This document shows, in pieces, positions 46,406 to 57,117 of a DNA stretch of 64,000 bases. Source of the DNA: Clostridium novyi NT (lineage in GTDB: Bacteria > Bacillota > Clostridia > Clostridiales > Clostridiaceae). Each line of letters begins with the position of its first letter. Position 1 is the stretch's first letter. The stretch spans positions 1,860,001 to 1,924,000 of the forward strand of contig NC_008593.1 of assembly GCF_000014125.1 (NCBI RefSeq), read 5' to 3'. Below the pieces are notes generated by a model. It did no database searches. It was given only the letters and a program-made list of their open reading frames with translations, and was not told where the DNA came from. A program made the position numbers and the translations under genes.

Positions 46406-46871
46406 AGGGCTTACCCCTATTTTTTATTATTTTTTAAATGTATAAAGGAAAAATAATTTACATTTCACTCTTTTTTACTATATATATATATTACTACTAA
46501 TTTAATTTTTTGCAAGTTTTTTTTATTAAAATTCATTATTGTTTTTGAAAAGATTATTTTCCTTATAATAATCCCCATTATAAATCGTTAATTATGGTGC
46601 TATATTCACCTTTAACGTAAATTCTATTCATAAATAGCATTATCAAAATATTGAAATTTAAAAATAAAATTATTCATTTACATTTTTTACGTAAAAAATT
46701 TCCATAATATTAGTTTTAAATATTTATTTTATTTGAATATTATTATTACTTTTTATTATTAAAAATTTTAATAAATATTATTATTCCATTTTGAAAAGAA
46801 TATATGGTATACTAGTATTCCAAAATAAATTTTTAACATTGTACACTAAAGAAAAATGGAGGTATTTACTT

Positions 46872-47819
46872 ATGAATCCAAAGAAAACGAAAATATCAAT
46901 TATCGGTGCTGGACTTGTTGGTTCAACTACAGCTTATGCATTAATGATGTCATCTCTAGTATCAGAACTAGTTATTGTTGACATAAATAAAAATAGAGCT
47001 ATTGGTGAAGCTATGGACTTGTCACATGGTGTATCTTTTGTAAGCCCTGTAGACATTTACGCTGGTGATTATTGCGATACAAAAGATTCTGATATTGTAA
47101 TCATTACTGCTGGAGCAGCTCAAAAACCAGGAGAAACTAGACTTGATTTAATACACAAAAACTATGAAATTTTTAAATCAATGATTCCAGAGATAACAAA
47201 GTATAGCCCTAACGCAATACTTTTAGTTGTATCAAATCCTGTAGACATATTAACTTACATCACTTATAAATTATCAGGATTCCCAAAGGAAAGAGTAATC
47301 GGTTCAGGTACTGTTCTTGATACTTCAAGATTTAGATATTTATTAAGTGAACACTTCGATATAGATGCAAGAAATATCCACACTTACATTATGGGAGAAC
47401 ACGGAGATTCTGAAATTGCTACATGGAGCACAACAACTGTAGCTGGTATGGATATAGAAGAATACTGCTCTCGTTTCTGCCACAAATGCAACGGAATAGA
47501 AAAGTATGATATAGAAAATAGTGTTAAAAAAGCTGCTTATGAAGTAATAGAAAAAAAAGGTGCTACTTACTACGCAATTGGTCTAGCTGTTAGACGTATT
47601 GTAGACGCTATTTTAAGAAATGAAGATTCAATTTTAACAGTTTCAAGTCTTCTTGAAGGACAATATGGTCTTAATGATATATATCTTGGTATTCCTTCAA
47701 TCGTTGGCGCTAACGGTGTTAAAAAAGCCTTAGAAATTTCATTAAATGATGAAGAAAGAACTAAGTTAGTAGACTCAGCTAAAACTATCAAAAAATGCAT
47801 TGACGATTTATCATTATAA
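46872..47819 (+). CDS. ldh: L-lactate dehydrogenase
   Basis: 315 residues: NAD-binding [17 protein letters not shown], substrate Arg loop [21 protein letters not shown], and the catalytic His in [10 protein letters not shown]. It reduces pyruvate to L-lactate and regains NAD+. GGAGGT lies 8 bases before ATG 46872; the longer frame from 46791 has no ribosome site. An extended -10 (TGGTATACT, 46805-46813) in the upstream region is the likely promoter. I looked for a Rex site (TTGTTAA..TTAACAA) and saw none. Confidence 0.93.
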   Translation: MNPKKTKISIIGAGLVGSTTAYALMMSSLVSELVIVDINKNRAIGEAMDLSHGVSFVSPVDIYAGDYCDTKDSDIVIITAGAAQKPGETRLDLIHKNYEIFKSMIPEITKYSPNAILLVVSNPVDILTYITYKLSGFPKERVIGSGTVLDTSRFRYLLSEHFDIDARNIHTYIMGEHGDSEIATWSTTTVAGMDIEEYCSRFCHKCNGIEKYDIENSVKKAAYEVIEKKGATYYAIGLAVRRIVDAILRNEDSILTVSSLLEGQYGLNDIYLGIPSIVGANGVKKALEISLNDEERTKLVDSAKTIKKCIDDLSL

Positions 47820-47836
47820 TCTCCAAATTAATTATA

Positions 47837-47882
47837 AAAAGCTATATGGAGAATAATATAATTATTTCTCCATATAGCTTTA
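47837..47882. terminator. Bidirectional terminator
   Basis: AAAGCTATATGGAGAA pairs with TTCTCCATATAGCTTT between ldh (+) and the convergent giant signalling gene (-). Confidence 0.78.
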
Positions 47883-47901
47883 AAATCTGTTTAAATTTTA
47901 C

Positions 47902-50900
47902 TTATATATCTTTCATTATTTTGCTTAAAATTGTAACGAAGTTTAGCTCTTCTCTTGTAAACTTTTTTATTTTGGATGGAATAGCTAAATATAATATAGC
48001 CTTCATAACATTTTTATTAATAATAGGAACTACCATAACAGAATACCATTCTGGCAAAACTGTTAGTAAATCTGAATTAAAAGTTTCATTCCATTCCATA
48101 ATACAAGTTCCTTGTTTTTGATTAATAACATCTTGAAGTATCTTTTTATTACATACATATTCATAAGACCAATCTTCTTGAAGTTTTTTTCTACCAAAGT
48201 TTTCTTTTATCTTATTATCATTTGATAAAAATATCAAATTGCCATATTCTGCTTCAGTTATACCTGTAATATGTCCTAAAGCCTTATATACCTTTTGTTC
48301 AAATTTTAAATCCGAATTAACTATATCCATAAGCTCAATCATTGCAAGTACATTTCTTGAATCTTGAGCAAAGTTCCCAGATATTATTCCTGTTAATTTA
48401 CTTGTAACTTTAACTTTATTTTCAAATTCTTTCTTCCATACCTTACATCTATTTCTTCCAGAATCCTTTGCTATATATAATGCTTGATCAGCTTTTTCAA
48501 TAAGTTCTCTCTTTAGTTGTGCTTGTTGTGGATAAGTGGATATTCCTATACTAATTGTTACAGGATGTTTCTCTCCTAAAATTTTACTATCCTCTACAGC
48601 CGATCTTATTCTTTCAGCTATATTTAAAGCTTTACTTTCCCCTATTCCAGGTAGTATCGATATAAATTCCTCTCCACCATATCTTCCACAAATATCTCCA
48701 TCTCTTAAATTTTTCATAACTATACCACATACATTATTTAAAACCTTATCTCCCACTTGATGTCCAAAAGTATCATTTACATTTTTAAAATGATCTAAAT
48801 CAAACATTATTATGGAAAATTTATCATTATTAAAATTTGCACATTCAATACTTTCACTTAACTTATCTTCTAAGTATTTTCTTGTATAGGCTCCTGTAAG
48901 CTTATCAATAGAACAACTAATAGTAAGCTGATATTTGTCTATTATATACGCAATTAAATTAATTAATTTCATAATTTCCTCTAAGGTATTTTGATTTATA
49001 CTATTTAAAAATTTATTGGAACTTATATATATATATCCATTTATTGTGGCATTTATTTTTATATGTCTTTTTTCTTCATTAAAATTTAAATTCTCCGTAG
49101 GATATGACATTATAGGAATACACATAAATGACCTTTTACAATCCATGGAAGCTTTGTATTTAAAATTAGTAAAATAAACTTCATTATTAAATACATAAAA
49201 TGTACTTTTAGTTTTTTTCACTCTTTCAATAATCTCTTTATTTTCTTCTCTTATATCATTTCCTGTTAAAGATGCTATTGTTTTAAAATTGTTTACTCCA
49301 TCTTCAATTACAATTTCTGCTTCAGTGGCTAAAGTTTTAGATGCTATATACTGTATAATCAATTTTAAATTTTTAATAGAATCACATTGTAACTTAGATA
49401 TTATATCTTTTTGGTGTTTAATCTTTATTGAAAAAAATTCATTATATATTTTTCCCATAGACTTCATGAATTTTTTATTATCTAATAGCTTTATAAACTT
49501 TTTAAACTGCAATACTTCTTTTAAGTCTTTTTCTGAAGCTACGTTCATCTTTTTATATAACTGTTCATCATAAATCTTATTTTCAAAATATTCATGTTTT
49601 ATAAAGTTTATTTTTTCAAATGGCTTAATAAAGTTATTGAATTTAAAATATTTTAATCTATATTGACTAGGTATTTGCTCAGTTATAACTCTTATTATTT
49701 CACAAGCTTCAAAATAGTAATATGCTGCAAAATTATACTGCCCATTTTCATTAAAGTAATCACCTAATTTAATATATATATTACATTCTATTTTCTTATT
49801 TTTTAATGCTTTTACCAGTTTCAATGCTTCATATAAAAATGCTAATTTCTCATCGTCATTAAACATTAAACCTTTAAAGTACATTTCTTTAAACTTAACA
49901 CACTCACTAACACTAATCCAATTATCTTGAGATATATACTCAACTAGCCTTAATGCATATTTAATGTATCCTTGCTCATACAGGATAATTGCACAACTAT
50001 AAATATAATCTACCTTATTTGAATAATTTTTATAGTTACTAGCCATATTCTTTATATATTCTATATATTCTTCTAAATCAATTTCACCATATTCATCTAA
50101 AAGTTTTATAAATACAAGAAGTTCTTTTATTTTTAATTTTAATAAACTCTCTTCCTTTTCATAAGCTTTTAGAGCTTTTATTAAGTATTCTTTAGCCTCT
50201 TTTAATAATCCTAATTCTATTAATATTTCTCCCTTTAGTAAATAATATTGGTGTATATTCTCTATACTACTCTTATTTCTTTCAATGTACTTTTCAACTA
50301 AATTAAGATTTTTAAATACCGCTTTATAATTACTTAACTTTAACTGAAGTATTCCTATATAACTTAAACTTTCAACTATTCCATTTTTATATTCTATACA
50401 TTCAGCTTTAAATAAAGCATCCTTAAATATTTTTAATGCTTTTTCATATTCAAATCTTCTATTATATACTTCTCCCAACTTTTGTAAAGCTACGATTTCA
50501 TAATATAAAAATTTATTTTTTTCACAAATATCAGTTACCTTCATAAGATATTCTTCTGATATATCAGATATTTGATAATAATCTTCATATATTTTAGCTA
50601 AATTAATATACGCAAATACAATACCTTTTTTATAATCTGTACTCTTACTATTTTTATAAACCAGACCATAATCTCTAACTGCTTCATCAAAATTTTTCAA
50701 ATACCTATTTCCATTTCCTCGAATATTGTATAAAACAACTTTAGGTTTAATGAATTCATTTCCACAAACAATTATTCCTTCATTACAAGTATCAACAACC
50801 TTATCATATTCATCTTTTTTGTAATATATATTGGCTAAAATTATCCTACTATCTATAAATCCCTTTTTATACTCTATTTCCTTTAATATTTCATCAACTA

Positions 50901-53316
50901 AATTAATCTTTTCAAAGGCCATAATATAATTATTTTCGTTTAGATATATATTTCCCTCTCTGTTTAATACATCTATTTCATCCTTTTTATTTTTTGTTTC
51001 TAAAACTATATTTTTTGCTGACTGTAATATCTTTTTAGCAGATTTGAATTTAAATAAATCCATATATATATCTGCCATTTTTAACAATATCCTTGTTTTC
51101 TCATCATTATATCTATAAGGTAACAATTGAGATGCTTTCTTTAAATTAAACAACGCTTCTCTATGATTTCTTAATAAGATCATTTTACTTGCATTTTCAA
51201 TGTAATACTCAACCGCTCTTATATTTTGATTTGATCTTTCCAGATGATATATAACTTCTTCCCTATTTTCTATATTATTTTCTCCACATTTTATCAGAAG
51301 TTCTCCAGCTTCTCTATGCATTTCCACTTTTTCATCTATTTTTTCATAAACCAAATCTTTTAAAATCTTACTACAAAAATCATAAACAAAGCCCGCATCC
51401 TCTATTTTTCTACATAGTATACCTTTAGAAGTTAAGTCCTCTATAATATCATCATAATTTAATCCATCTTTTTTCATGAATTCTTCTATTATTTTTTGAG
51501 ATACTCCATCTGTAAATATAGATATAAATTCAAGTATAAAGTAAGACTCTGCCCCTATTTTATTCAATTCACTAACAAAAGCTTGTTCTATGGACTTTGG
51601 CATAGGTAGTGAATCATAATCTCCATTATAAGCAATATCCCATTTGCCCGTTTCCTCTTCAACATATATTATTTCATTTAATAAAAGATTTTTAATAGTT
51701 TCTTCTATGAATAAAGGATTGCCATAAGTCTCCGAATATATTTTTTTAGAAAACTTTATAGGATATTCTGAAAGTCCTAATAATTTTTCTATTAAGCAAG
51801 CTGTACCTTCAAATGATAATCCTTTTAGCGGAATGTTTATTGTTGAATTGTTTTTGTTCATTCTATTTATAAAATTGAAAAACCCTGGTTCTAGTAAATC
51901 TTCTTCATTATAAGATAAAATTATAATTAAATTTTTAATGGACTCAGAATTATAAACATATTCTAATGCTTCTAATGAAATCTTTTTAAACACACTTATA
52001 TTATCTATAATAATGACACTAGATTTTTCTTTGAATACCTCTTTAATAAAATTTTCAGATATCTTAAATAACCTTACCTTTTCATGGAATGAACACATAG
52101 ATTCTAATGATATAAAGTTTTTATCTTCTTCTGTCTGCGGTATAAACTTTTCAAACTCCTCTTTGTATGTTTCTCCAATACTCTCTCTGCAAGAATAAAT
52201 AATTTTCTTACAAAACTCAATAAGATTTTTATTTCTTCCGTTATTAGATGATGGAAAAGTTGAATATACACTTACTCCATCTAAACTTAGAATTCTTTCA
52301 ACTTCTTTTAGTATTTTAGTCTTTCCTATTCCAGTTTCTCCATGAACAAATATACATTTATTTTCCCCATGTTTTTCTTTCATAAATCTATATTCTGATA
52401 TGATTGTTTTTAATTCATACTCTCTATCTACCACTGGAGTATTAACATTAATTTTTTCTATTTCGCTAATATTATATGGCGCATAATTAGTTCCTAATAC
52501 CTTATTCATATCATGAACCATTTTATTTATATTGTGATAACGATCCTTTGGATTATTGCTAATCATTTTTTTTATTATTTTTATTATTTTTTTTATTTTT
52601 TCATTTAAATATAATTGATCAAACTCTAATAGATTATCATTAATTGTTGAATATACGTCTGTTTTAAAATCAACTTTTATATTATTTTTTATAAAAAATA
52701 ATATAACCGCCAACACCCCTAAAGAATATATCTCACTTTCAATAGTTGGATTGTCACCATTTAATATTTCTGGCGCCTTAAATATTAGACCTCCTTTTAT
52801 TTCCCCTTTTAAGTATGAACTTTCTACCTCTAAGGTAACTAAATCCATAAGTTTAACTTTTAATTTGTTGTCTTTCTTATATAATAAAATATTTTCAAGA
52901 TTTATTTCTTCATACTTTATTCCCCTTAAATTAAGATAATTTATCGCCATACATACTTGAACATATACATCAATTATTTCTTTATATGATAGATTTTCTA
53001 TTAAATCATTTGCTTTGTAATAGTCCTTTAGATACTCACTTGTATAATAGTACTGTTTATATGCTAATCTTTTATTATCAATTGAACTTACTAATCCAAA
53101 GTTAAAAACTTTTAAAATTCCTTCTGTTTCAACATTTGATAAGTCAGTAAAATTGTTTATAAGAAAGTTAATTAAAGTTTTTGACAAATAATCGGAGTTA
53201 ATTATTATTAATTTTCTTATTTTATTATCTACAATATCTTGTACAGCATATGATGAACTCTTCCTATTTTGCTCAATTTTTTTTATAATTTTATACTTGT
53301 TGTTAATTAGCTCCAC
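47902..53316 (-). CDS. Giant pseudokinase-ATPase-TPR-diguanylate cyclase
   Basis: 1804 residues. Order: kinase-like domain (1-270; the HRD Asp is missing in KYEEINLEN, APE is kept as KAPE), AAA_16-type ATPase (Walker A HGETGIGKT near 325), TPR array (about 640-1150), GAF-like region, GGDEF domain (about 1455-1620) and a second GAF-like C-terminus. The GGDEF part has LDHFKNVNDTFGHQVGD and an intact GRYGGEEF active site, with RDGD five residues before it, the product-inhibition I-site. It should make c-di-GMP, a likely input to the two riboswitches in this window. Same architecture as 30178-35178 except for the output domain. ATG 53316; its ribosome site is AAGTGAG-like and weak. Confidence 0.88.
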   Translation of the reverse strand: MELINNKYKIIKKIEQNRKSSSYAVQDIVDNKIRKLIIINSDYLSKTLINFLINNFTDLSNVETEGILKVFNFGLVSSIDNKRLAYKQYYYTSEYLKDYYKANDLIENLSYKEIIDVYVQVCMAINYLNLRGIKYEEINLENILLYKKDNKLKVKLMDLVTLEVESSYLKGEIKGGLIFKAPEILNGDNPTIESEIYSLGVLAVILFFIKNNIKVDFKTDVYSTINDNLLEFDQLYLNEKIKKIIKIIKKMISNNPKDRYHNINKMVHDMNKVLGTNYAPYNISEIEKINVNTPVVDREYELKTIISEYRFMKEKHGENKCIFVHGETGIGKTKILKEVERILSLDGVSVYSTFPSSNNGRNKNLIEFCKKIIYSCRESIGETYKEEFEKFIPQTEEDKNFISLESMCSFHEKVRLFKISENFIKEVFKEKSSVIIIDNISVFKKISLEALEYVYNSESIKNLIIILSYNEEDLLEPGFFNFINRMNKNNSTINIPLKGLSFEGTACLIEKLLGLSEYPIKFSKKIYSETYGNPLFIEETIKNLLLNEIIYVEEETGKWDIAYNGDYDSLPMPKSIEQAFVSELNKIGAESYFILEFISIFTDGVSQKIIEEFMKKDGLNYDDIIEDLTSKGILCRKIEDAGFVYDFCSKILKDLVYEKIDEKVEMHREAGELLIKCGENNIENREEVIYHLERSNQNIRAVEYYIENASKMILLRNHREALFNLKKASQLLPYRYNDEKTRILLKMADIYMDLFKFKSAKKILQSAKNIVLETKNKKDEIDVLNREGNIYLNENNYIMAFEKINLVDEILKEIEYKKGFIDSRIILANIYYKKDEYDKVVDTCNEGIIVCGNEFIKPKVVLYNIRGNGNRYLKNFDEAVRDYGLVYKNSKSTDYKKGIVFAYINLAKIYEDYYQISDISEEYLMKVTDICEKNKFLYYEIVALQKLGEVYNRRFEYEKALKIFKDALFKAECIEYKNGIVESLSYIGILQLKLSNYKAVFKNLNLVEKYIERNKSSIENIHQYYLLKGEILIELGLLKEAKEYLIKALKAYEKEESLLKLKIKELLVFIKLLDEYGEIDLEEYIEYIKNMASNYKNYSNKVDYIYSCAIILYEQGYIKYALRLVEYISQDNWISVSECVKFKEMYFKGLMFNDDEKLAFLYEALKLVKALKNKKIECNIYIKLGDYFNENGQYNFAAYYYFEACEIIRVITEQIPSQYRLKYFKFNNFIKPFEKINFIKHEYFENKIYDEQLYKKMNVASEKDLKEVLQFKKFIKLLDNKKFMKSMGKIYNEFFSIKIKHQKDIISKLQCDSIKNLKLIIQYIASKTLATEAEIVIEDGVNNFKTIASLTGNDIREENKEIIERVKKTKSTFYVFNNEVYFTNFKYKASMDCKRSFMCIPIMSYPTENLNFNEEKRHIKINATINGYIYISSNKFLNSINQNTLEEIMKLINLIAYIIDKYQLTISCSIDKLTGAYTRKYLEDKLSESIECANFNNDKFSIIMFDLDHFKNVNDTFGHQVGDKVLNNVCGIVMKNLRDGDICGRYGGEEFISILPGIGESKALNIAERIRSAVEDSKILGEKHPVTISIGISTYPQQAQLKRELIEKADQALYIAKDSGRNRCKVWKKEFENKVKVTSKLTGIISGNFAQDSRNVLAMIELMDIVNSDLKFEQKVYKALGHITGITEAEYGNLIFLSNDNKIKENFGRKKLQEDWSYEYVCNKKILQDVINQKQGTCIMEWNETFNSDLLTVLPEWYSVMVVPIINKNVMKAILYLAIPSKIKKFTREELNFVTILSKIMKDI

Positions 53317-53521
53317 AAACTCACTTCCTTACTTTTTCAGTATTATTTTTCCATTTAATACTATAATTATATCACTTTATGAACTATTTTCCTATTATGC
53401 ATATTATAAGATACTAATATAACTCTATGTATATTTTTAGTTCCTACTGTATTTTATTCCTTAAATGTTATATAATAAATTTAAGCATTTTTTTAAAATT
53501 CTGAAAAAGGCGGGGATACAT

Positions 53522-53917
53522 ATGGAAAAAAGTCTTGTATTAATCAAACCAGATGCAGTAGAAAGAAACATTATTGGGGAAATCATATCTTTTTACGAAA
53601 GACAGAATTTAAAAATAACAGCATTAAAATTACTTAAAGCAACAAGAGAAATTGCAGAACAACATTACGCTGAACATAAGGGTAAACCTTACTATGAGGA
53701 ACTTATAGAATTTATAACTCGTAGCCCATTATGCGCTATGGTTGTTGAAGGAGAAGATGCTATTGCTACAGTTAGAAAAACTAATGGTAATACCGATCCT
53801 TCAAAAGCTGATAAAGATACTATAAGAGGAACTTTTGGCATATCAAAGACTGAAAATTCAGTACACTCTTCTGACAGTCCTGATAATGCTGAAAAAGAAA
53901 TTAAGCTTTGGTTTTAA
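53522..53917 (+). CDS. ndk: Nucleoside-diphosphate kinase
   Basis: 131 residues: MEKSLVLIKPDAVERNIIGE and NSVHSSDSPDNAEKEIKLWF. Relative to the usual NDK motif (N-x-x-H-G-S-D), Ser replaces Gly after the catalytic His; this is a common variant. It balances NTP pools. The start has AAGG.GGGG upstream; the open frame extends to 53465 but without a signal. Confidence 0.93.
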   Translation: MEKSLVLIKPDAVERNIIGEIISFYERQNLKITALKLLKATREIAEQHYAEHKGKPYYEELIEFITRSPLCAMVVEGEDAIATVRKTNGNTDPSKADKDTIRGTFGISKTENSVHSSDSPDNAEKEIKLWF

Positions 53918-53972
53918 TTTTTAATTATTCATAGTATTTTAATTAGATTTATTTAGGAATCATACATTATTT

Positions 53973-54012
53973 ATTTTAAGCTTAAGAATATTAATATTCT
54001 TAAGCTTAAAAT
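53973..54012. terminator. 40-bp perfect palindrome, bidirectional terminator
   Basis: The 20-base arm ATTTTAAGCTTAAGAATATT meets its exact reverse complement with no loop base. It lies between the convergent ndk and Nudix genes. Confidence 0.75.
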
Positions 54013-54019
54013 TTTCTTA

Positions 54020-54541
54020 CTATTTAAAATTTTGTGATTTAGATTTTAAATAAAAATATGACATAAATGTTTTACCATCAAATATTTTTCCTTCTTTAAT
54101 TTGTTCTTCAAATTCTTTTAAAGGAATCCATGTAATTTCAGTAACATCCTCATCATTTAAAATACTTTTACTTTTTACTTGATCTTTCTTTACACGAACT
54201 TCAAATATACTCATGGTACTATTACTAAATCCCATAATTGGTTTATATTCTAATACCTTTTCTACATCCTCTTCCTTTATTTCTAAATTTGTTTCTTCTC
54301 TTAATTCTCTAACTAAACAAGTTTCTTTTCTTTCTCCTTCTATATCTAGGCAACCTGCTGGTATTTCTAAAGTTTCTTCCATAACAGCTGGTCTAAATTG
54401 CTTTACAAGTAAAATTTCATTAAATTCATTTAATACGATTGCAGCTACCGCATCATAATTTTTTAATATATCATATTTTCTTCCTTCAATCTCTCTACCA
54501 TAAACCTTTAGCCATCCATTGTACATTAATTTGTCTTCCAT
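54020..54541 (-). CDS. Nudix hydrolase, ADP-ribose pyrophosphatase-like
   Basis: 173 residues with a Nudix box starting at GCLDIEGE and ending RELREETNLEI. The box has one extra residue before the first Glu and Asn in place of the last Gly, but the metal-binding REL.EE core is kept. FRPAVMEETLEIPAG matches ADP-ribose/NDP-sugar hydrolases. GAGG lies 8 bases before ATG 54541; the in-frame GTG at 54550 overlaps it. Confidence 0.87.
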   Translation of the reverse strand: MEDKLMYNGWLKVYGREIEGRKYDILKNYDAVAAIVLNEFNEILLVKQFRPAVMEETLEIPAGCLDIEGERKETCLVRELREETNLEIKEEDVEKVLEYKPIMGFSNSTMSIFEVRVKKDQVKSKSILNDEDVTEITWIPLKEFEEQIKEGKIFDGKTFMSYFYLKSKSQNFK

Positions 54542-54689
54542 ATTTATCACCTCAACTAAATATTATAATTATGTGTTTTAAAAATATTATATCAAAAATT
54601 TTTACATATATTCTTTTTAAATGGGTATCATATATATTGTCAGAAGGAATTAAGTTTTACGAAAGCATTAAAAATTTTTAAAGAGTACC

Positions 54690-54879
54690 TTATAGTAAGA
54701 TTACTTTGTAAATTACTTGGAGGTGTTTCCGTTGGGAATTTTTAATTGCTATTGATAAATTTATTAATACTTATTTATAAAAATAGCTATTAATAAATCA
54801 ATAGCTGAGTAAATTTTAACTTCTGATCATATAGATTAAGGTAGATGTTATATAATGTAACATCTACCTTTTTATTTTA
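54690..54879 (+). ncRNA. Possible plus-strand small RNA or micro-ORF
   Basis: The gap 54551-54988 has no plus-strand gene, yet a strong plus-strand terminator lies at 54839-54879 (AGGTAGATGTTA/TAACATCTACCT, then TTTTTATTTT). Before it is a larger imperfect hairpin (54747-54806, GCTATTGAT.../...CAATAGC), and at 54718-54724 GGAGGTG stands 6 bases before TTG GGA ATT TTT AAT TGC TAT TGA, a 7-codon frame. No clear promoter was seen. The minus-strand side lacks a T run. Confidence 0.4.
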
Positions 54880-54988
54880 TATATTTATTTTTATAATCTA
54901 ATTTGATTACATATTTTAATAATCCTTATAGTTTTTACCTTATTATACGCACTTTATCAACTATAACTTATCTCTAAATATTAATTAA

Positions 54989-56191
54989 TTAGATTAATAT
55001 ATCCTTTTTAACAAATATAACGTGAGAGATTATATAACATATAGCTGTCCAAACCAACAATACAGTAATTGAAAATGTTGGAGTCAGATTAATATTTGAA
55101 AATTTATATACAAGTTGCCCTGTTAAAACATTTTCTGGATTTCCAAAGCTAACAAATAAATATTGTGCTAACTTTTTTAATGCAGGGAATTCTGAGAATA
55201 TATTAAATACTATTACTAAAACTATACTTAATGCCATTGATACCATACTACTTTTTAATACAGTAGATAGCATAAAAGTAAATGCTGTACAAGCAACTAT
55301 AAATAATGCTTGTAATAAAAACATGTTGATTATATGTTTCCACATAGGAATTATAAATGTAGTTCCAGCTATTGCCTTTACAGCAGACTGACCCATTTCA
55401 GGTTTTGCTGCTAAATTATATACAAATTTTGTTCCAACTTGTACTGGGTAATTAAAATCTCCAAATTTAAATATAAGCCCCATTACTAGAAAAGCTACAA
55501 GCTCAATTCCTACTATAAATACAGTTGATGAAACTACTAATGTTACAAATTTTGAAAATAATATTTTGCCCCTTGAAACAGGCTCTGTTAATAAAAATTT
55601 CATTGTAGGTGGTGTATATTCACCTGATACCATATCAGAACCAAACACTATAACTCCAACAACTAAAAATATAGCTCCAAGTAACATAAATAATTGTTGT
55701 AAATAATCTATGGCTCTTACATCAAAATTATTTTCATTAGGCTCAATATCATGACTTAATAAATACTTTTTTTGTTGTAAATCTAAAGTTAATCTTTCCT
55801 TTTCTTCATCTTCAATTTTAGATTGTTTTAATTGCTCCTCTGTATCTTTAATTTCCTTCTTTAATGTAACTCTCCAATCAACTTTTCCTTTTTTTACTTC
55901 CTCTTTTATCTCATCTATTCTTTTATATGCTTCAGTTATTTCATTATCAAATTGTTTTTTATCTTCTTTAGAAATCTTAGGATCATTTTTCATCTCATTT
56001 AGACTTTTTATTTGTTCATGCTGTCTTGCTATTCTATTTTCTGGTTTATTATTTTTTTTCATATTCTTTGCTGAATTGTAAACCCCAAATCCTATAAATC
56101 CCAATAATAAAATAAATGCCATAATAACTACATAAGTTTTTTTTCTACTCATAATCTTTATAAATTCATTTTTTATAAGTGTAAATATCAT
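54989..56191 (-). CDS. ABC-2 type transporter permease
   Basis: 400 residues: one N-terminal helix, a long coiled-coil, Lys/Glu-rich outside domain (about 50-150), then five to six helices from about 165 (DYLQQLFMLLGAIFLVVGVI). VFGSDMVSGEYTPPTMKFLL is the ABC-2 permease motif. Its ATG shares one base (TAATG) with the stop of the ATPase gene before it. Last gene of the GntR-led operon; the substrate is unknown. Confidence 0.88.
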   Translation of the reverse strand: MIFTLIKNEFIKIMSRKKTYVVIMAFILLLGFIGFGVYNSAKNMKKNNKPENRIARQHEQIKSLNEMKNDPKISKEDKKQFDNEITEAYKRIDEIKEEVKKGKVDWRVTLKKEIKDTEEQLKQSKIEDEEKERLTLDLQQKKYLLSHDIEPNENNFDVRAIDYLQQLFMLLGAIFLVVGVIVFGSDMVSGEYTPPTMKFLLTEPVSRGKILFSKFVTLVVSSTVFIVGIELVAFLVMGLIFKFGDFNYPVQVGTKFVYNLAAKPEMGQSAVKAIAGTTFIIPMWKHIINMFLLQALFIVACTAFTFMLSTVLKSSMVSMALSIVLVIVFNIFSEFPALKKLAQYLFVSFGNPENVLTGQLVYKFSNINLTPTFSITVLLVWTAICYIISHVIFVKKDILI

Positions 56192-57105
56192 TAGTTCTTA
56201 CCTCCTTCTACAAGTTCTATATACCTATCTTCAAGTTCTGCGTGACTCTTATATATTTCTTCTATTTCAATATCACGTTTTGCAAGCTCAAATACAATCT
56301 TAGGTACAAAGCCCTTCTTTACATGCATTTTGAATAATCCTTCTTTTAACTTTATATCACTTATAAACTCTAATGTAGCTAATATATCCTTACATTTTTC
56401 TTTATTCTTAACTGATAAAACTATATTTTCAAACTCATTATTTATAACATCACCATGTATACTTTCAATAGATTGAATAACTCCATTATTTATAAAAGCT
56501 ACCTTATGGCACATAACTTGAATTTCACTTAATATATGAGAAGATATAAAAATTGCTGCATTTGTTTCTTTCGCTACCTTCTTCACAATCTTTCTAAACT
56601 CAATAATTCCAGTAGGATCAAGTCCATTGGTTGGTTCGTCTAATATTAAAAGTTTTGGTTTTGTTATTAATGATGCCGCAAGTCCTAATCTTTGTTTCAT
56701 ACCAAGAGAATACTTTCTTACTTTATCATTTATTCTTTCTTTTAATCCAACAAGTTCAATAATTTTCTCCACATAGCTTTTTTCAATCTTTCTTACTCTT
56801 GCAATTTGCATTAAATTTTCTCTTCCTGATAAATAAGTATAAAGTTCAGGATTTTCAACAACCGCTCCAACTGCACTTAATGCTAATTCTCTTTCTTTTG
56901 AAATATCATGTCCATTTATAATTATGTTACCAGAGTTTGGAGCAATAAGTCCTACAAGCATCCTTATAGTAGTAGTTTTTCCAGCTCCATTTGGACCTAA
57001 AAATCCAAAAATTTCTCCTTCTTTGACTTCAAAATCTATTCCTTTTATAATATCTCTTTTACCAAGACGTTTTCGTACATTCTTAACTTCAAGAACATTC
57101 ATCAT
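56191..57105 (-). CDS. ABC transporter ATP-binding protein
   Basis: 304 residues: Walker A GPNGAGKT, Q-loop replaced by VVENPELY, signature YSLGMKQRL, Walker B LLILDEPTNGLDP, H-loop SSHIL. Type with C-terminal extension as in BcrA/CcmA-like bacitracin or lantibiotic transporters. GGGAGG precedes the double ATG at 57105/57102. Works with the permease at 54989-56191. Confidence 0.9.
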   Translation of the reverse strand: MMNVLEVKNVRKRLGKRDIIKGIDFEVKEGEIFGFLGPNGAGKTTTIRMLVGLIAPNSGNIIINGHDISKERELALSAVGAVVENPELYTYLSGRENLMQIARVRKIEKSYVEKIIELVGLKERINDKVRKYSLGMKQRLGLAASLITKPKLLILDEPTNGLDPTGIIEFRKIVKKVAKETNAAIFISSHILSEIQVMCHKVAFINNGVIQSIESIHGDVINNEFENIVLSVKNKEKCKDILATLEFISDIKLKEGLFKMHVKKGFVPKIVFELAKRDIEIEEIYKSHAELEDRYIELVEGGKN

Positions 57106-57117
57106 ATTGCCTCCCTT

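Noticed and set aside
46410..46871. Rex-type redox operator before ldh
   Set aside because: I looked for TTGTTAA...TTAACAA and found only AT-rich partial matches.
54439..54681. 80-codon plus-strand frame over the Nudix start and the following gap
   Set aside because: No ribosome site; the first half is antisense to the Nudix gene, and composition is that of random AT-rich DNA.
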